Below, one piece after another: positions 1 through 13,056 of a stretch of 64,000 nt of DNA. Location: contig NW_019211459.1 in NCBI RefSeq assembly GCF_002443255.2, forward strand, positions 25,935,388 through 25,999,387. The letters are read 5' to 3'. This stretch comes from Varroa destructor (lineage: Eukaryota > Arthropoda > Arachnida > Mesostigmata > Varroidae). The translations under genes and the position numbers were made by a program. A model generated the notes under the pieces. The model was given only the letters and a program-made list of their open reading frames with translations, was not told the DNA's origin and did no database searches. The first letter of the stretch is position 1; each line of letters begins with the position of its first letter.

Positions 1-1670
1 AATTACCTATATCGAAGGCCAGGCCAACGTCTGCTGTGCGCGTTATTGTTAAGTTCATAAATCAAATGAGCCCTTGCCTCTACTCGCTCATTTTTATTCC
101 ATTCGCTGTTTCCAACGTGCGTCAATTTCATGTTAACTAATTTTAACGACAGCGGCGACAGCAGTCACAACAAAGGCCACCGAACGATTAACAATGCCAA
201 CGTTTTTAGGACCAATAGTAAAAGAATCGTCTAACGGTAAACCGGCGCATTGACACCGTCCTACGGTTCGTAATCACACAAACGTCAGCCAAGGACAAAC
301 ACAGATTGACGGAGACACCCACGCACAGATTGGGGTAAAATCGTTTTGTTTAAAAGCTTACAGCTGGTAGAGAGAATGAAAGAACGGATTGTAACAGCAA
401 CAGAGTTCGCTGTGCGTATATCTCTCAAAAGTCCTGCTCAACGTCAAATCCTTTACGTACATATAGATGTCTTCCCTTTCGCAGCAGCTTCGTAACGCGT
501 CACTATTGTTTCATGTTTTTTCATGTCCTACCGCCACGCAAAGCACCGCGATCTTCGGGTCCATATGCACGTTAAATACGACTGTACGTTATAATTATTA
601 TACACATTTAAAAAGAAGCTCACAATATACAGATGTCTAGAGCCGTTGCGCCCTATTGAGTGGTCTTGAAAGAACTACCATCGGCTTAGTGTCGTATCTG
701 CGCGTGTATGATCCCCCACTAGGAAAACGATATCAGGTAACACATTAGTACAAGTAACGTAATAGCTGACAATGCAGATGTACTTAGCGATAATTCCTAT
801 AGAATATTGACGGCGATATATGGACGGATACAATTTTTGTGCCCAATCAATGGTGTTCTGAAAATCTTGTGAGATGGGGTGAACTGAGAGGGAGGCTGGT
901 CCAGCTGTGCAGGTAACCACGTTGTTAATATAATATTAAGTAATAACAGTGCTAGGAGAAACCTTAGTAAGCGTAGAGTACCCATGGGAAATAAGATAAA
1001 AAGACAGCTAATAAAGCAATTAAGTTTAGCGCTTTTGCCGATATTCTTAGACGACCTGCAACCAGGGCGATTAAAAATAGCTCACAGCCAGCAATAGTAT
1101 AGATTGGTAGTGAAGTAGACGACAAAGAAACAAGTCAGCTTCGTCTCTTCCTGTTTGTGATTCATAATAATGAATAAGTGAGATAATGAAGTCGTGTGCT
1201 TGTGTTAATCTGATATCAGGGAAGGCGACAAAGGAAGTCTAATCAACAATCAGACAAAGAAAAACTATCATTATCTCGATCTAACCATATAGATAACAAG
1301 GAAAAAAACAGAACTTTGATAGAATATTGTAAATTCGATCGAACAAAGCAATATAGGGTAAAACGACCAGCGAATCGTACTTTTCGTATGGCAAACTTGC
1401 AAAGCACAATGATGAAGTACATAATTCAAACCAACTTGAATTAAGTGTGCAAAAAAACACTTGCAGATAAACTCGCGTCACAAGGGCTACGTATCGTTTT
1501 TCCCACGACAGTTCACGAGAATGAGCACTGGATGAACCTGATGACCTAAATGCATGTTATTTCTACTCGTTCATGTCCACGTTGAAGTCGCGCTTGTTTA
1601 TATATGTATATATATCTATATAATATGCTCAGAAGGCACTCATACCTCACTCATATTGCCATTATTCCAG
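1..1670. other. No gene seen
   Basis: AT-rich DNA. Short open frames occur on both strands (for example 675-985 and 1281-1481 on the minus strand), but none has a recognisable motif or convincing splice context. Likely intron or intergenic DNA. Confidence 0.5.
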
Positions 1671-1784
1671 GTACCAATGCGCGGATCGGCGGATGCGGGG
1701 CATAGGCTTTCAAAGCCCCTCGTACCCCTAGGGACCCATAAATGCCCATCGCTGGCTGCGGCGTTTGTCCCGACAAACATATAG
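1671..1784 (+). CDS. Candidate 3'-terminal coding exon, unknown protein
   Basis: A local GC-rich block in AT-rich surroundings, directly preceded by a good splice acceptor (a pyrimidine tract ending ATTATTCCAG). Read from the first base it gives 37 codons and TAG, starting VPMRGSADAGHR and ending LAAAFVPTNI. The other two plus frames close early. No domain is recognised, and no upstream exon of the same gene is in the window, so it would be the tail of a gene entering from the left. Chance is a real alternative for so short a frame. Confidence 0.25.
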   Translation, partial: VPMRGSADAGHRLSKPLVPLGTHKCPSLAAAFVPTNI

Positions 1785-4700
1785 AGCAAGGACAAAGCTT
1801 TTAAATGCATTATTATGTCACTACAGCAGTTGACAATACCGACTCAGCTCAATTTAGAGCTGATTCCTTCTTCGCCGTGTTTGCTCACCAATCTAAGCTA
1901 GATGAGTCGGATGTTTTCAAAGAAACATTATTAACACTCAAAAAAATGTTTTCTTTGCACTTTTACATTGACTAGTTAAACACAAGCACAAAATATTTTC
2001 ATTACTTTGCATTAACGATTACAGGAGACATCTGTGCTATAGTGGGGCACAAAGCATTGAATTAGAACTCGCAAATGTACGTGAGTAAGAACCAACACGA
2101 CGCGTTACGTGCGCAACTTGTATAACCACACAGCGCCAACGTAGCACGTCAGATTAATTAAGTGGCGTCCAATTTTGCCTTGCTGTACAAGCAGATAAAC
2201 ACTGGGGAGTATTAGTATTTACGATAGTCTTATTGTGCTATAGAAAAACCGCTCCGTTTTCCTTATTTACGTTTTCTATCAAGGCAAATTGTCAATATTC
2301 GTTTTATTGATATTATGACAACATTTATTTCTCGATTTCTATCTTTTTTTTTTCATTTAATTTAATTTAATTCTAGTAGCTAGGGCCCATTTCCTAAACT
2401 GTGAGATCATCGCATATACTGCTAAACAGGTAGACGTGTCCTCGGTTGAGTTAAATATTATGGCTTTTTCCATACCGTGTTGAATGTTGTTTTTAGAATC
2501 GGTGAAATTTATCCCTAGAAATGTTTGATTTTATTCTGGAAATAGATTATCAGTCATTATTTAGTGTATATTGTCATTATTAGTTCCAGTGTATACTCTA
2601 GAAAAGTATTATCTATGTAACTTTCGTAAACTCGATAAGACAGCAAAAGAAGGTTCGCTCAACGTTGATTTCGACGTATTTACCTAAATTGAAATACTTA
2701 CCCATAAACCGTCTCACGTCCTATTGCGCCTTGGCCAATGCTTCGACTAGCTCAGACTCCCAGATTGAAGCAATTCAATGGTTCTTCTAATAATTAAGTG
2801 CTATGAGTTTGTCGAAAAATGAAAACTACAAGATCAACAAAATGACAAAACAACAAATCGACCACCGATTAGAAACCCCATTATCCGTCTATGGTTACCC
2901 TCCTGCTAAATCGAGCTGATTTTTTAAGTGGTTAATTTAAAATTGAACTATTGTATTTTATACTTTGGCTAATTCACGAGTATCACTTCAAAATGCTTAC
3001 TTAAGTTGAGCCACTCAAATGCGCTACTCATATATACGTTATGGGCTTTAATTAGCCTCCTTTAGGTATAAGAAAAAGTTGTAATTTATCCGATCGTAAC
3101 TCTAATCGATCTAATCTATCCGTTTGCTTAATCTGTATGCTCCAAGGTAAGTCTTGCTCTATATTTGTAATCAACAATTAAATTGAACTGATAACAGCAA
3201 ATAATCCAAAATGGGCAACATATAGGGCCTATGTAGCCCTCCGGAACAAGCGAGTTCAATTTCCAAAGACGAAATGGCGCCCGTCCTTTTTGCCACATGG
3301 GATAACAGGGTTCCCGTAATATGAATAGGTAGCAAGCATTGCGTAAAACAATCGAAGTGTAGCTGGCCTCAATATAGACTTGAAGTGCATTCACCCTGAA
3401 GCTCTAGACACAATTAACAATCATAGACAATCATTCGAGTGTGAAGGCTAATACTGAGCTCGTCCTCCTTGGGGCAGATTCCTTTGTATTGTTGCCACCA
3501 TTAATGTCTGGAAATAGAGGCGTTTTTCGCTGTCTACGTGCACGTTACCTAGCGCTTTTATACCACTAGGTAAGTACCTCTATCGTAGCATTAATTGGAC
3601 GTCTGTCTTATTCAGTAATTCTATCGGCTTCGACGTTAACCCTAAGCTTCAAAGGCCATCATATTAATTAGCTGGCGCTCAGAGCTGATGGTGAACGCCC
3701 CATAGCTAGGTCAGTTCACTTTTACAGTATATATTGTATTAGTAACGAGTGACAAATATTGATAATTACTTACTCATTTGTTACAATGAAGACCTTAGCA
3801 ACACTACTCCATTGGTAGAGAACAATCTATTTCATAATTCGTCCCATGCTTCTGACTACTATGGTTATTTCTGGTAGACATCCTTAAGCAACCCTACTGG
3901 CAGCAGCCTTCCTTAAAGAATATCTAGATTATGGCAATCCTGTGAAGGTTGGCGACACCTTGAGTTAAACCCATTTTCTTTACACAAACCTCAAAAAATA
4001 AAAATACTCTATGAGGGTCTAGCGGTGTCCTGTTTTGCACATTTTGAATGGCGAGCGTGCTTCCTCGAAGAGTTGGACAGCTGGGCATCAGTATTTAAAT
4101 TTGGGTCAGATCTTCCAGTGGGGTTCGCCCCGTCTATATGAGAGCTACAGGAAACCCCGAAGCAACGAATATGTGCAGCCTTATTTGGCCTGTTTTGGCC
4201 ACGAGGTCGTCGCCAGAACAGCTGCCAGTATACCGGCTGCGACTATGCCTAGAAACGCCTATGCGTTACAATTATTCAACGCCAAGTTAAGCAATCAAAA
4301 AAATAAGTTTTGTCAATCGTTAATAGACGTTAGGTGCTCTTGGGCAGTATAAAGCCGGCTTTTGAATGTTTAACCACAAGTTCCATTTAGTTCGGCAACT
4401 GAAGAAAAGCACCCAACTATTTTCTAAGGTCAACCGCAATAAAATTCATTTCACCATTGTGGTTACGTATGATGCATCCACATGAATTCTAATTTATGAT
4501 CATGAATATTCATAATGTAGAGCATATATGGATAACATTGTGGTGCAGGAATGACGCGTTTTATCAAAAAACTGGTTAGCGTTTCTATCAACTGTGGTGA
4601 AATGTCTCACTTTGTTGACATTTGTGGTACGTTACACGGTTGAAAATACGACGATTTAGCTTGACATTTGGCCAAAGATCAGAATCGTACCACATTTCTA

Positions 4701-5720
4701 ACCTGTTCACATCTAAAAAAGTTCGATAATATTAAAGTCTTAAATCAATATTTCCTTGCTAGAATATAGAAATCGGTACTACATAACCTTATCGTTCCCT
4801 AAAAGCGCTTATGCTTATAATAAAATTTGATTCGCGGCGCCAGCAAGCATGCTAGCTTTCCCACTGTTCAACTTTGCACTCTTTTGCGGGCAGCTTCTAT
4901 GCGCGGAGCTACGAGTTTTCTAACCCTTTAAATGAGTTTCTATTTATATTCTAGTCAAGACACATCCTACACGACCTGTTTGAACAAAGAAAGTTGTTTT
5001 CTTACGTAATCGTAGTGTTCTTCCCTTTAACACATCGTCCTTGCAACAGGTCTCTGATGATTTCTCTTAAATACACAAGATCTGTTCGAAACGATCGAGA
5101 TGATTGACACCACTTTAATATCGTTGCCTGTGTAACAAGTTATGCCTTGCCATTCATCAATCTAGTTACGGGTTTACTGCACTTAAAACTTCGCTTACTC
5201 TCTATAATTGTGTAAACTACAAGCCGGTCTATTTTAGTCGCGTCATTAAGATTGTTACACGACTGATGACAGGATGGTAGATATTCTAGCTTCAGTAGTC
5301 CTATCCTTAATTGCTTCCGGTTAAGGTATTTCTATACATTTGTTGAAGTTACCTCTTAGGTTAATTAGTGTAGTAATTTAGCCGAGAAGTGACTTTTTGG
5401 TCAGCTGAACCTCGCAACAAATTTTTGCTCGAACTTAACCTTTACAGTGATATGACCGACGTGGTCAGTCGTAGCTGTGGCATCTTTCAAGCCCTTTCTT
5501 CTACGACGCACCTCATCGAGCTAAATGAACTGCTGAATACCTACCTAGCTACATAAACTCCATCGATCTACCCTGTGAGGGACTTCGGCGTGCCACAGCA
5601 GAACTGGACAGGATTTAATTGGACTTCTGTTTAAATTTACGATTTTCAAATGAATCGAATTGAAACACCTGAGCCCATTTTGTTCGCAAATTCTACAGAG
5701 GATAATATTTTGTTTGACAG
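1785..5720. other. Mostly non-coding; one GC-richer block at about 4030-4280
   Basis: Nothing convincing apart from the block near 4030-4280, which is open on both strands (105 codons on the plus strand at 4035-4352, a short hydrophobic minus-strand frame at 4181-4248). The remainder is AT-rich, with no recognisable motif. Confidence 0.4.
4181..4248 (-). CDS. Candidate terminal exon encoding a hydrophobic tail
   Basis: On the minus strand an acceptor-like GGCGTTTCTAG is followed by two bases and 21 codons to TAA. The peptide is IVAAGILAAVLATTSW followed by a short basic end, so it looks like a membrane anchor. No companion exon was found. The overlapping 105-codon plus-strand frame shows no motif. 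Weak candidate only. Confidence 0.15.
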
Positions 5721-5845
5721 CTTTCGATCTTCTGGAGACGGGCTGCGTGGGTTTGAAGGACGAAGTTGACGTTGCGATGAAAAGCGCCGCCGAAAGGACA
5801 ACTAATCAATGGTATTATTGTAAACAACCTACACAATACACTTAG
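5721..5845 (+). CDS. Candidate coding exon, unknown protein
   Basis: After an acceptor-like TTTTGTTTGACAG the plus strand has two bases and 40 codons to TAG. The first part (FDLLETGCVGLKDEVDVAMK) has a protein-like, charged composition, while the last ten residues look like read-through of intron. A splice donor inside the frame (CAATG then GTATTA) would remove that part. No family is recognised and its phase does not fit the next candidate at 6153. Confidence 0.2.
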
Positions 5846-6152
5846 TTTACAACGGAAATGAACATTCACGTTTAAAGTGTTACGCTCTACACGATTAATT
5901 CAACTGGTAGTCTTCTGTTTATACTGCTTCCTGAACGGAAATTCGAAGCGGAAGTCCTGACGCTTCAAATGGGGGAGACAGAAGATATAATTATTCGTTT
6001 TTAAGGTTTGAATATCATACGTCTTCAAAGTAGCCAGCGCGATGCATTTCTGCGCTGCGGCCTCAGATACAATGGTCGACGTACAATCTGTACACAATAT
6101 GCACAGTATTCAGCGTTCCATGGGGGAAACATTTTTAATACTTCTTTTTCAG

Positions 6153-6250
6153 TTGACGTCTCCGTCGACGGCGGCAGCCTTTGTACCAAGATAGCTGCTT
6201 CGACTGGCAAGTTGTCATTTCCTAATAAAGCTTTTCATAATAAATCGTGA
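6153..6250 (+). CDS. Candidate 3'-terminal exon with overlapping poly(A) signals
   Basis: A strong acceptor (ACTTCTTTTTCAG) precedes two bases and 31 codons to TGA. The peptide begins DVSVDGGSLCTKIAASTGK. Two AATAAA hexamers lie at 6224-6229 and 6239-6244, so the 3' end of a transcript could be here, though both overlap the last codons, which is unusual. No family is recognised. Confidence 0.2.
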
Positions 6251-6410
6251 ATCAGTACGGAATTAAGTTGAATATCTGAGTCAGTAAGTTATTATTGCTA
6301 TAGGAAAGCTTTCCCGCTTGAACATACGAGTAAAATAGACGATACTGAACGTACATCACTAGCTAGGTAACACATGTTGACGTTTCTTTTTCTATACTAT
6401 TGATCTATGC

Positions 6411-6450
<40 letters not shown>
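6411..6450. repeat. (AT)n microsatellite
   Basis: About 40 bases of alternating A and T, interrupted once by a C near position 6428. Confidence 0.9.
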
Positions 6451-6451
<1 letters not shown>

Positions 6452-9400
6452 GGCGATGAATAAAGCCGTAGTTACGATAATCGTTCTTCGTCTTCTCCAT
6501 ATAAAACTTGCTATATAGCATATCGGGACGGTAATATGTATGGCATTACGGTGAGATGAATTGTAATTGAGTAAAAAGCAACGTGCAGTTTGCTAACACA
6601 CAGACATGTTGATTAGTTTGCAAATATAGGCTTTGTGTTGTAGGTTGGGCATTTATTCCTTACGATATATGTGCCTAACCTTGCCATCCTGCAATTCCGT
6701 TTGGCGCCATTCCTTCCACCTGGGTATTTCTTCATTTGATAGTATTTATTCTTGTTTGGATAAACGCGGCACAGAAAAGAAAAATCCGGGGTGTTACTAT
6801 CGTTCGGATTAATCAATATCGTTATTGTGTTTTCTTGTCGGGTCTGTGCATCTCTCCTTTCAGGTGCAATGGTCTGGCGTACCAATGACGATGCGTGCTG
6901 CCTATTCTTATCGACTGACACAATGGCGTACTGTGGTTCTGCAGCGTTGGCGTGAGAAGATAACGGGTTCCTCAATAAAACTGAAGGAATACCAATATCT
7001 CGAATAATATTATTTGATTGCTTAATTACGAATCTCACGCAAAACTTATGTCAGAATGCCTACCGACAACAAAATATCTTCACAAGATAAGGGATTAGAA
7101 GTTTCGCAAAGAAGATTCATCTCGCAGTAGGCGTATTATAAGAAGTACCGATTATCTCCAAACAGAAATGACACATTCGTACAAAGATTAAGTGCCCAAA
7201 AGGCCGGGGCTTAGCATTTCTACTGCTGTGTCACTTCCAATATCGGCCCCGACTGCTTTAGATACGGTAAATACTGTCCACGTGTATTAACTATAGGTTT
7301 ACAATATCCTCTAAAGGGTATCTTGTTTTCCGTAATACCTAACAAGCTACGAGTAGATCTCAACAACGCAAGGCCAACGCAAGTCTGAGGGAGGTCCTTA
7401 CTTTTGCGTTCATTTCTAGAGAACCACAATCAAGACCTAGTTCTCGTCGTAAATGTCGAGGCGGCCGTGGATCTTGGAAGGTATTGTCCTCTCCAAGAAA
7501 AAGCTTACCGGATTGTTGAACATTGTGCGCCTAACCATAAATGAGCGACTTTACGCTAAAACATATTTTGGACCTTTAGCCCTAATAAATAAAAAAAACG
7601 TTGGATCTATGTTGAAACCATTCTGTTCTACTCTTTGAAGAAACCGTGTCGTTCTCATCATTTGAGCAAAGATCATCTATTATCGACCTTCTTTGCGTTG
7701 GGCGAAGCGTCAACAAGACTAAAATTTTTCTTTCGTTGCCTGAAATCGACAGTGTGCAGCTGTTCTCAGTTTTCATGCAAATTCTGACTTCTATCTAATC
7801 TAGACTTTCATAAAGCAAGCCGAAAGATCTTCAACAAAGTTTAGATTTGAGGGAAATAGAAACTCATCAAAAGGGGGCTCAGAAAAGCAGTTTGATGCAT
7901 CTGAGTTTCTCATACAGAAAACGACATTTTTAACTTCAGAGAGCGGAATATCAGTTACCATCCAGTATAAATTCGAGCTGCGTACATCTGCTTAATGAAG
8001 TAAGCGTATGAATGAAGTATGCTTGGTCCTAGTCTTAACTGGGTGGAGGGGACCTATGAAACGGCATGGTGATGACAAGGCGCCCAATCACCTTCATAGT
8101 AATACTAATTGTTCTTAATTCATTTTCCCTTTATTTGTGATATATGGCAATCTTTCTCGCTAACGCTAAGACTTGAGCCGCTGTGGCGTCATACCTGTTA
8201 GTTATAGTCAGCCAAAGTGACGCGCATTGCCCACTCAGATCACACCGCTCTTTTTGTCAGCGTTGTAACCTATTCACGGTGGGGTGTCCTTGTCTTATTT
8301 CTCTCCAGACTTTGTTTTTATGAAAGAAATTCAAAGCTGTCCACATTATGGGTTCTAAAAAATATGGCAAAAGAGCGGACAGACTACATCATCTCAGAGA
8401 ATAAATACAGATCGGCTCCAATTTAAGTCTACTCGAAGCATTGAAATATAGTTCTTGTATTTATTTTATTAAACTAGAAGCCGAGTAATATTCTTATAAT
8501 ATCACAGTAAATAATATTGTCTAGGGGATCGGGTTTACAAGACAGGTAGTAAATCGAATTTTCCTGTTTTCGATTGCCACTGGATATCCATAGTAGGACC
8601 ATAATGGGTAAATTAAACGTGTGGTCCTTCTACCAAAATAAATATTGTGGTAAACCTTAAGTAAAAGGAAAATTAATGATACTATTTCTTCCACATATCT
8701 GGTATTGCAACTTGAGCAACATAAAAGTTTAATGAACCTTAAGTTGAACAGTGAAATCTCTGCATTTCTAAAATAAAGCGGTACTTATAGATTTCTCGAA
8801 CCTAGACATCTCTTCTAGATTGCTTTTATTTCCAATGCATAAAATACTTAAAGAACCATCAAATCGCTCTCGAAACGATCATGCAGATACATATTGCTTT
8901 GGAAGCAACGCAGACGACCTCCATTCTCTACACCGATCGGTGCGGGTGATCGATAATTCCTGAAGTGTCCCGTTCCATCGCTGATCTTAACCAAATGGAT
9001 ATGGTTGGGTTTCAACTCAAGAAGCTCGTTCGGAATGCCCAGAAACCAATAGAAATACGTTTCTCCTTCAACCGCTAAAATTTTGAATGTATTAACGGCT
9101 GGCGGTTATTAATACGGAATAGTTTCTGTGTATATACGTTAACCGCAGGCTCCTGTTTCGGTTTGGAATGGAATTTGCAGTTTGGAAATAGGTCGTCTAC
9201 GTCGTCCATTAACCTTTGGAGGTATTCCTTTGCCCTAACCTTCTAAACAAGAACTTATATATGTAAGCTGTACCCTTATAAATGCTAGATTGGTTTTTAG
9301 ACGTACTGATTTAACGCTAAGGCCCAACTGTAACGGGACAAATCTTAAGCGAAGGAGTTTTCCAGAATATCAAATATGTGGAAATGTCGCTATGTACCTA

Positions 9401-9971
9401 AATGCAGCTTGAACTCACGATGTATTTAGGGTGTCCTCGCGGAAACCAACAACGTTTCATGTTACTTAACTTTGGAACTAAAATGGTTTGGTTGGTAACA
9501 TCATTTTGAACTGTTGCTTAGAAGAATGATAGATACGATAGTGTTAAATGACAAATACATCTTGGCAAACTTTAGGTTTTATATGGCCTGTTTTCAAAAA
9601 GCCTAAATGATTGAGATTTAGTGTTTTCTGAATTTATCGATAATGCGTTTAAAGCAGCATCATTATATCAGGCTTCACAGCAACAAGAATGGATCCGACT
9701 TTAATCTCAGGCATGGTATGCCCGCTGTGGCCAATCTAATATCTCTAATTCTGTCCACGCAATATCAGCTGGACTCGTTTACAGTCGGTTACGTCGGATG
9801 AAAGGATGTTCGCTGGTGAGCCATTAACCTATTAGGTCCTCGTATCATTCGATAAAAGACCAGAGCACCTATCTGATAGTGGACGTTTACGAGCAGTTTA
9901 CTGACGACGCATCATCAGCGAACAGAACGTCATTCATCCGAGTGAACTGATAATTCACTTATCGCAGTAAG

Positions 9972-10391
9972 TTACAAAGTGTCCATTATAAAGACTCTCG
10001 TAGCATGCGCGACGTATATGAAGCAGAACTTTACGGCTACAATGATAATGAAGCTGTCCACTATAAACATGACTGGATGAGCCAGAGTGGAAATTGATTG
10101 AAGTAAAGGAAAATATATCAGTAGAACTTTTTGCTCAAGATTTTCATTTAGAACTAATGTTTCCATTATAGGAATGAACTTATCTAAGTAACAGTTGAGC
10201 ATTGATCTGTATCGTAGCTTAAAGCGAACGACAAATTCAGTTTGGATTAGAGGAGATATTAAACGATCATACTGCTGCTTTCCGCGTACGTAAATATTGT
10301 ATAAATATATAGATACGCCTTGTGCTATATACCGCTTTTCGGACTGTATATCATACGTGCTGAGTAAACAAGCCTTATTCAGATGTAACAC
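9972..10391 (-). other. 139-codon hydrophobic open frame, possible decayed or partial membrane-protein exon
   Basis: Open frame beginning at GTG with no ATG at its start. Its C-terminal half has two hydrophobic stretches (around LLIYFPLLQSISTLAHPVMF and the following FIVDSFIIIVAVKFCFIYVA). An arginine/tyrosine-containing segment (KLRYRSML) precedes them, loosely recalling the end of arthropod gustatory-type receptors. The resemblance is only in hydropathy and I see no diagnostic motif. A chance frame in AT-rich DNA would also be Phe/Ile/Tyr-rich. Confidence 0.15.
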
Positions 10392-11651
10392 TTGAAATAC
10401 AGATAGATCCTAATCAGCAACTTGTATATAGCACGAAGAAATATAAATATATGAAAAATATTGTTATATATAGTTTAAGTCTGACGTCAGAACGACTGAA
10501 AATATTCCGTCTACGCCCCTATGGACATTTATGCTGTTTTACAATAAACAGTTTAAACAAAAAATCTCCTTTTTAATTCTGTCATATTGGGGGCAATCAA
10601 TGATAAACGTTATTACGTTTAACGTGTTAAATCAGGTATATTTAAATTATCTTTTCGTGTAATATTTAATATCTTCGTCAGCTCTACAACCATCATCCAT
10701 GATGATCATTTACGCGCGATACGCGAATAACTATAGGTTGGGCACAAGGCAGGAGGAAACAAATTTGTAAAGAAACGTATTTTATCATTTCATTTTTTCT
10801 AGTTAAAGGGCCATCCAAACCCCCTTCATTTGAGGAGTTTAGATGGCGACTTACAAGTGATGGAAAGTCAATATTTTGTTTCCAACTGAAGACACGTTGT
10901 GGTATCCAAGGCTACATTCGGAGTTCGTCCACAAACAAGATAAATTAGAAAACTCTTTAGCAGGAGCTCAACCGGTATATGTTACACATGTTAAGAAAGC
11001 GATATGAAGATTGGAGTTCGCATTAAACGATCGTAATTACAAGGAAATCACAGATTTGCCCCATAGTTTTCCACTATGCGTTATATAAAAACTTCCCGAG
11101 AAATAAATATCATAGGTGTGACAATTATTACTTCTTAAGGTAATTATTTTTCACTTGAGATCAACTTATTTTTGATTATTTCCGTAACGGCTAGTCAGAC
11201 ACAGTTACGCTCTATCCGAAGGTTATTTACGCTTTTGGGCGGCTCTCTTTTGGAACTAACAGTGTATACGTTACCATGACGAAAAAACTGAAGTTTTGGT
11301 TAAACCTTAGATATTGATGTTTTGGAAAAGACAACAACGAAACTCAAAGTCCCCTTTCTCTTTGAGGCCTTGCGTGATACCCTTTAAAAAGAAGCACACA
11401 GTCTATGTCTGTGTGACCCTATGTCTGGCTGTGTACTATGGTTAAGCTAGGTACCTAAATTTTCTAGGAATAACCCACGTCAAGGATCCTAGCCGTAAAT
11501 TTGGCCTCTTAAACAAACATCCATAGGTAGCACAATTGTCATGTAAAGCCCACTCATTGTTTTGAAAGCAGCCTATAACAACAAAGCCTTTGACCAGATT
11601 CCAATAACTGTGAAGCACCTTATCCCGGAATTACGACCATAGCCCTTCTAG

Positions 11652-11679
11652 AAAAACCAGCTTTCAACTGCTGGTTTTT
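11652..11679. other. Short perfect hairpin followed by a T run
   Basis: AAAAACCAGC and GCTGGTTTTT face each other across an 8-base loop, followed by more T. In a bacterium this would read as an intrinsic terminator. In this animal-type context it has no assigned function. Confidence 0.5.
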
Positions 11680-12439
11680 TTTTAGTTCATCACTTCATCG
11701 TCATAAAGTCACTTGTGATAGTCCCGCCTTGATGCATATACGTAGGTGATCTTGAGGAACATGCTACTATGATGGTCTCATGGCAGCCGATGTTCTCAAT
11801 GGACGTATTAAATCCAGTTCTTCCCATGCAGTCCCACCACCTCCTTTCGAACACTTTACATTAAAATGCGATACAATGGAAACAAACTGTTTCTTATAAA
11901 ACAGATCTTATCAACCTATCACGAAACTTTGTGTTCTCAGGTACGCCTATGATATAAGGTGTTCAGGTTAACTTCATGCGAAATGAAAGCCTGAACAACC
12001 GAGGTAGGTTAGAAAAATCTAAATAACTTTAGATCACTGAAAGTTAACCCTTAGAGTTCCCAATAGCTTCCCTAATATTTTTTTTTGCGGCGATTTTTTA
12101 ATGTGTTCGATTTTCGGTAACGTGTCTCAAAAAACACGCTATCTCAAAAGTGTACTACAGTTATAAAATTTTACTTAAACATTAAAAAGCTTATCAAACG
12201 GTCGTTTTGCCTTTTTCGATCAGTGAACATCTGTTGCCACAAATAAACTTCTATCAATTTGTAGTAAAAACGCAGAAACAAGAATTCCATTTTATATGAC
12301 ATAACATCGTTAGCACTTATTGAATGACACCTATAGCCAAGAAAGCTTACCAACAACGACGTGAAGTGGAAAGAGTCAAGATGAGAGCGATTGTGATCGC
12401 GAGAGAGGGGCATAAACGGTCTAAATAGGGAACCCAGGG

Positions 12440-13016
12440 CGACCCCATTCAAGCGGGAGGGCGGACGAAAACTGTGGCGGAGAGTTCTTTCCTGGGGGCC
12501 ACTAGCAGCCGAACGGCACATCGAGTTTTGCCTTTACCCTTATCAAGCTCGCTCGCGTCTTTCTCGACCACAGCGATGAGCACCGGCGTATACCTGTCGT
12601 GACGGCAATGTAGATCAGCGGACGACCACCGACAGACCACAATTTGCAAGAAAGCCTTTGCTTGGGTCGATGGTTATTGATGGTATAGAACCCTTGGGGT
12701 AAAGGGACGCAACAATCGACGTCAAAGAGGAGAGGGTTTACAACCAGAAAAACAAGCTAGCAATGGCCATGGCCATGGCAAAATTTAATACTACAAATGT
12801 CAGATGAAGCGGCCACAACAGGAATTCGCTACTCCAGCGGAAATAGCAATAGAATTAGAAAAAGCCTGCTGAGAAGGTAGGCGGAAGGACCAGCGAGAAA
12901 GGCGACAACGAAAACCAACAATACCAGGGTCCGCTACATTCCGCTCTACCGCTTTGTCTGTCTGTGTGTTTGTCCGAATGTATCGCTCGTCGGAGCGTTA
13001 CCCCTCACAGGACAAG
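12440..13016 (+). promoter_or_regulatory. Putative promoter and 5' untranslated region of the Na,K-ATPase beta gene
   Basis: GC content rises clearly from about 12440 and stays raised through the start codon at 13017. Open frames here on both strands (for example 12171-12649, minus) look like consequences of base composition rather than genes. No TATA box is evident. The transcription start cannot be placed from sequence alone. An in-frame upstream ATG at 12978-12980 has a weak context (C at -3), so it is a less likely start than 13017. Confidence 0.4.
12763..12779. promoter_or_regulatory. Triple GGCCAT palindromic repeat
   Basis: ATGGCCATGGCCATGGC is a set of overlapping palindromes about 240 bases upstream of the start codon. 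It carries several copies of GCCAT on both strands, which is the core of YY1/Pleiohomeotic sites. Binding is inferred only. Confidence 0.3.
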
Positions 13017-13024
13017 ATGGCGGC
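13014..13024 (+). promoter_or_regulatory. YY1/Pho-like site overlapping the start codon
   Basis: AAGATGGCGGC matches the well-known consensus for YY1 (Pho in flies), which in many animal genes sits just downstream of the transcription start and often covers the initiator ATG. Here the ATG within the motif (13017-13019) is the proposed start codon, and the context ACAAGATGG is also a good Kozak sequence. Confidence 0.45.
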
Positions 13025-13056
13025 CGGGTGTCCGGTGAACCGCTGCTGCTGCAACT
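13017..13056 (+). CDS. Na,K-ATPase beta exon 1 (start codon)
   Basis: Encodes MAAGCPVNRCCCN plus one base of a Cys codon, ending at a consensus donor (GTGAGT, phase 1). The ATG has A at -3 and G at +4. It is linked to exon 2 by phase and by completing a cysteine codon, giving NRCCCNCG. Reading through the donor would give 48 unrelated residues to the stop at 13160. The assignment to this gene rests on phase, strand and proximity, not on homology. Confidence 0.6.

Larger units (their letters stand above)
6251..12439. other. No supported gene
   Basis: AT-rich DNA. The longest frames are 6613-7038 (minus, 141 codons) and 9972-10391 (minus, 139 codons). The first has no motif. The second has two hydrophobic stretches but no ATG start and no splice context. 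A perfect short hairpin lies at 11652-11679. Confidence 0.45.

Noticed and set aside
11652..11690. Hairpin plus T run resembling a bacterial intrinsic terminator
   Set aside because: The surroundings are animal-type DNA with no bacterial gene next to it.
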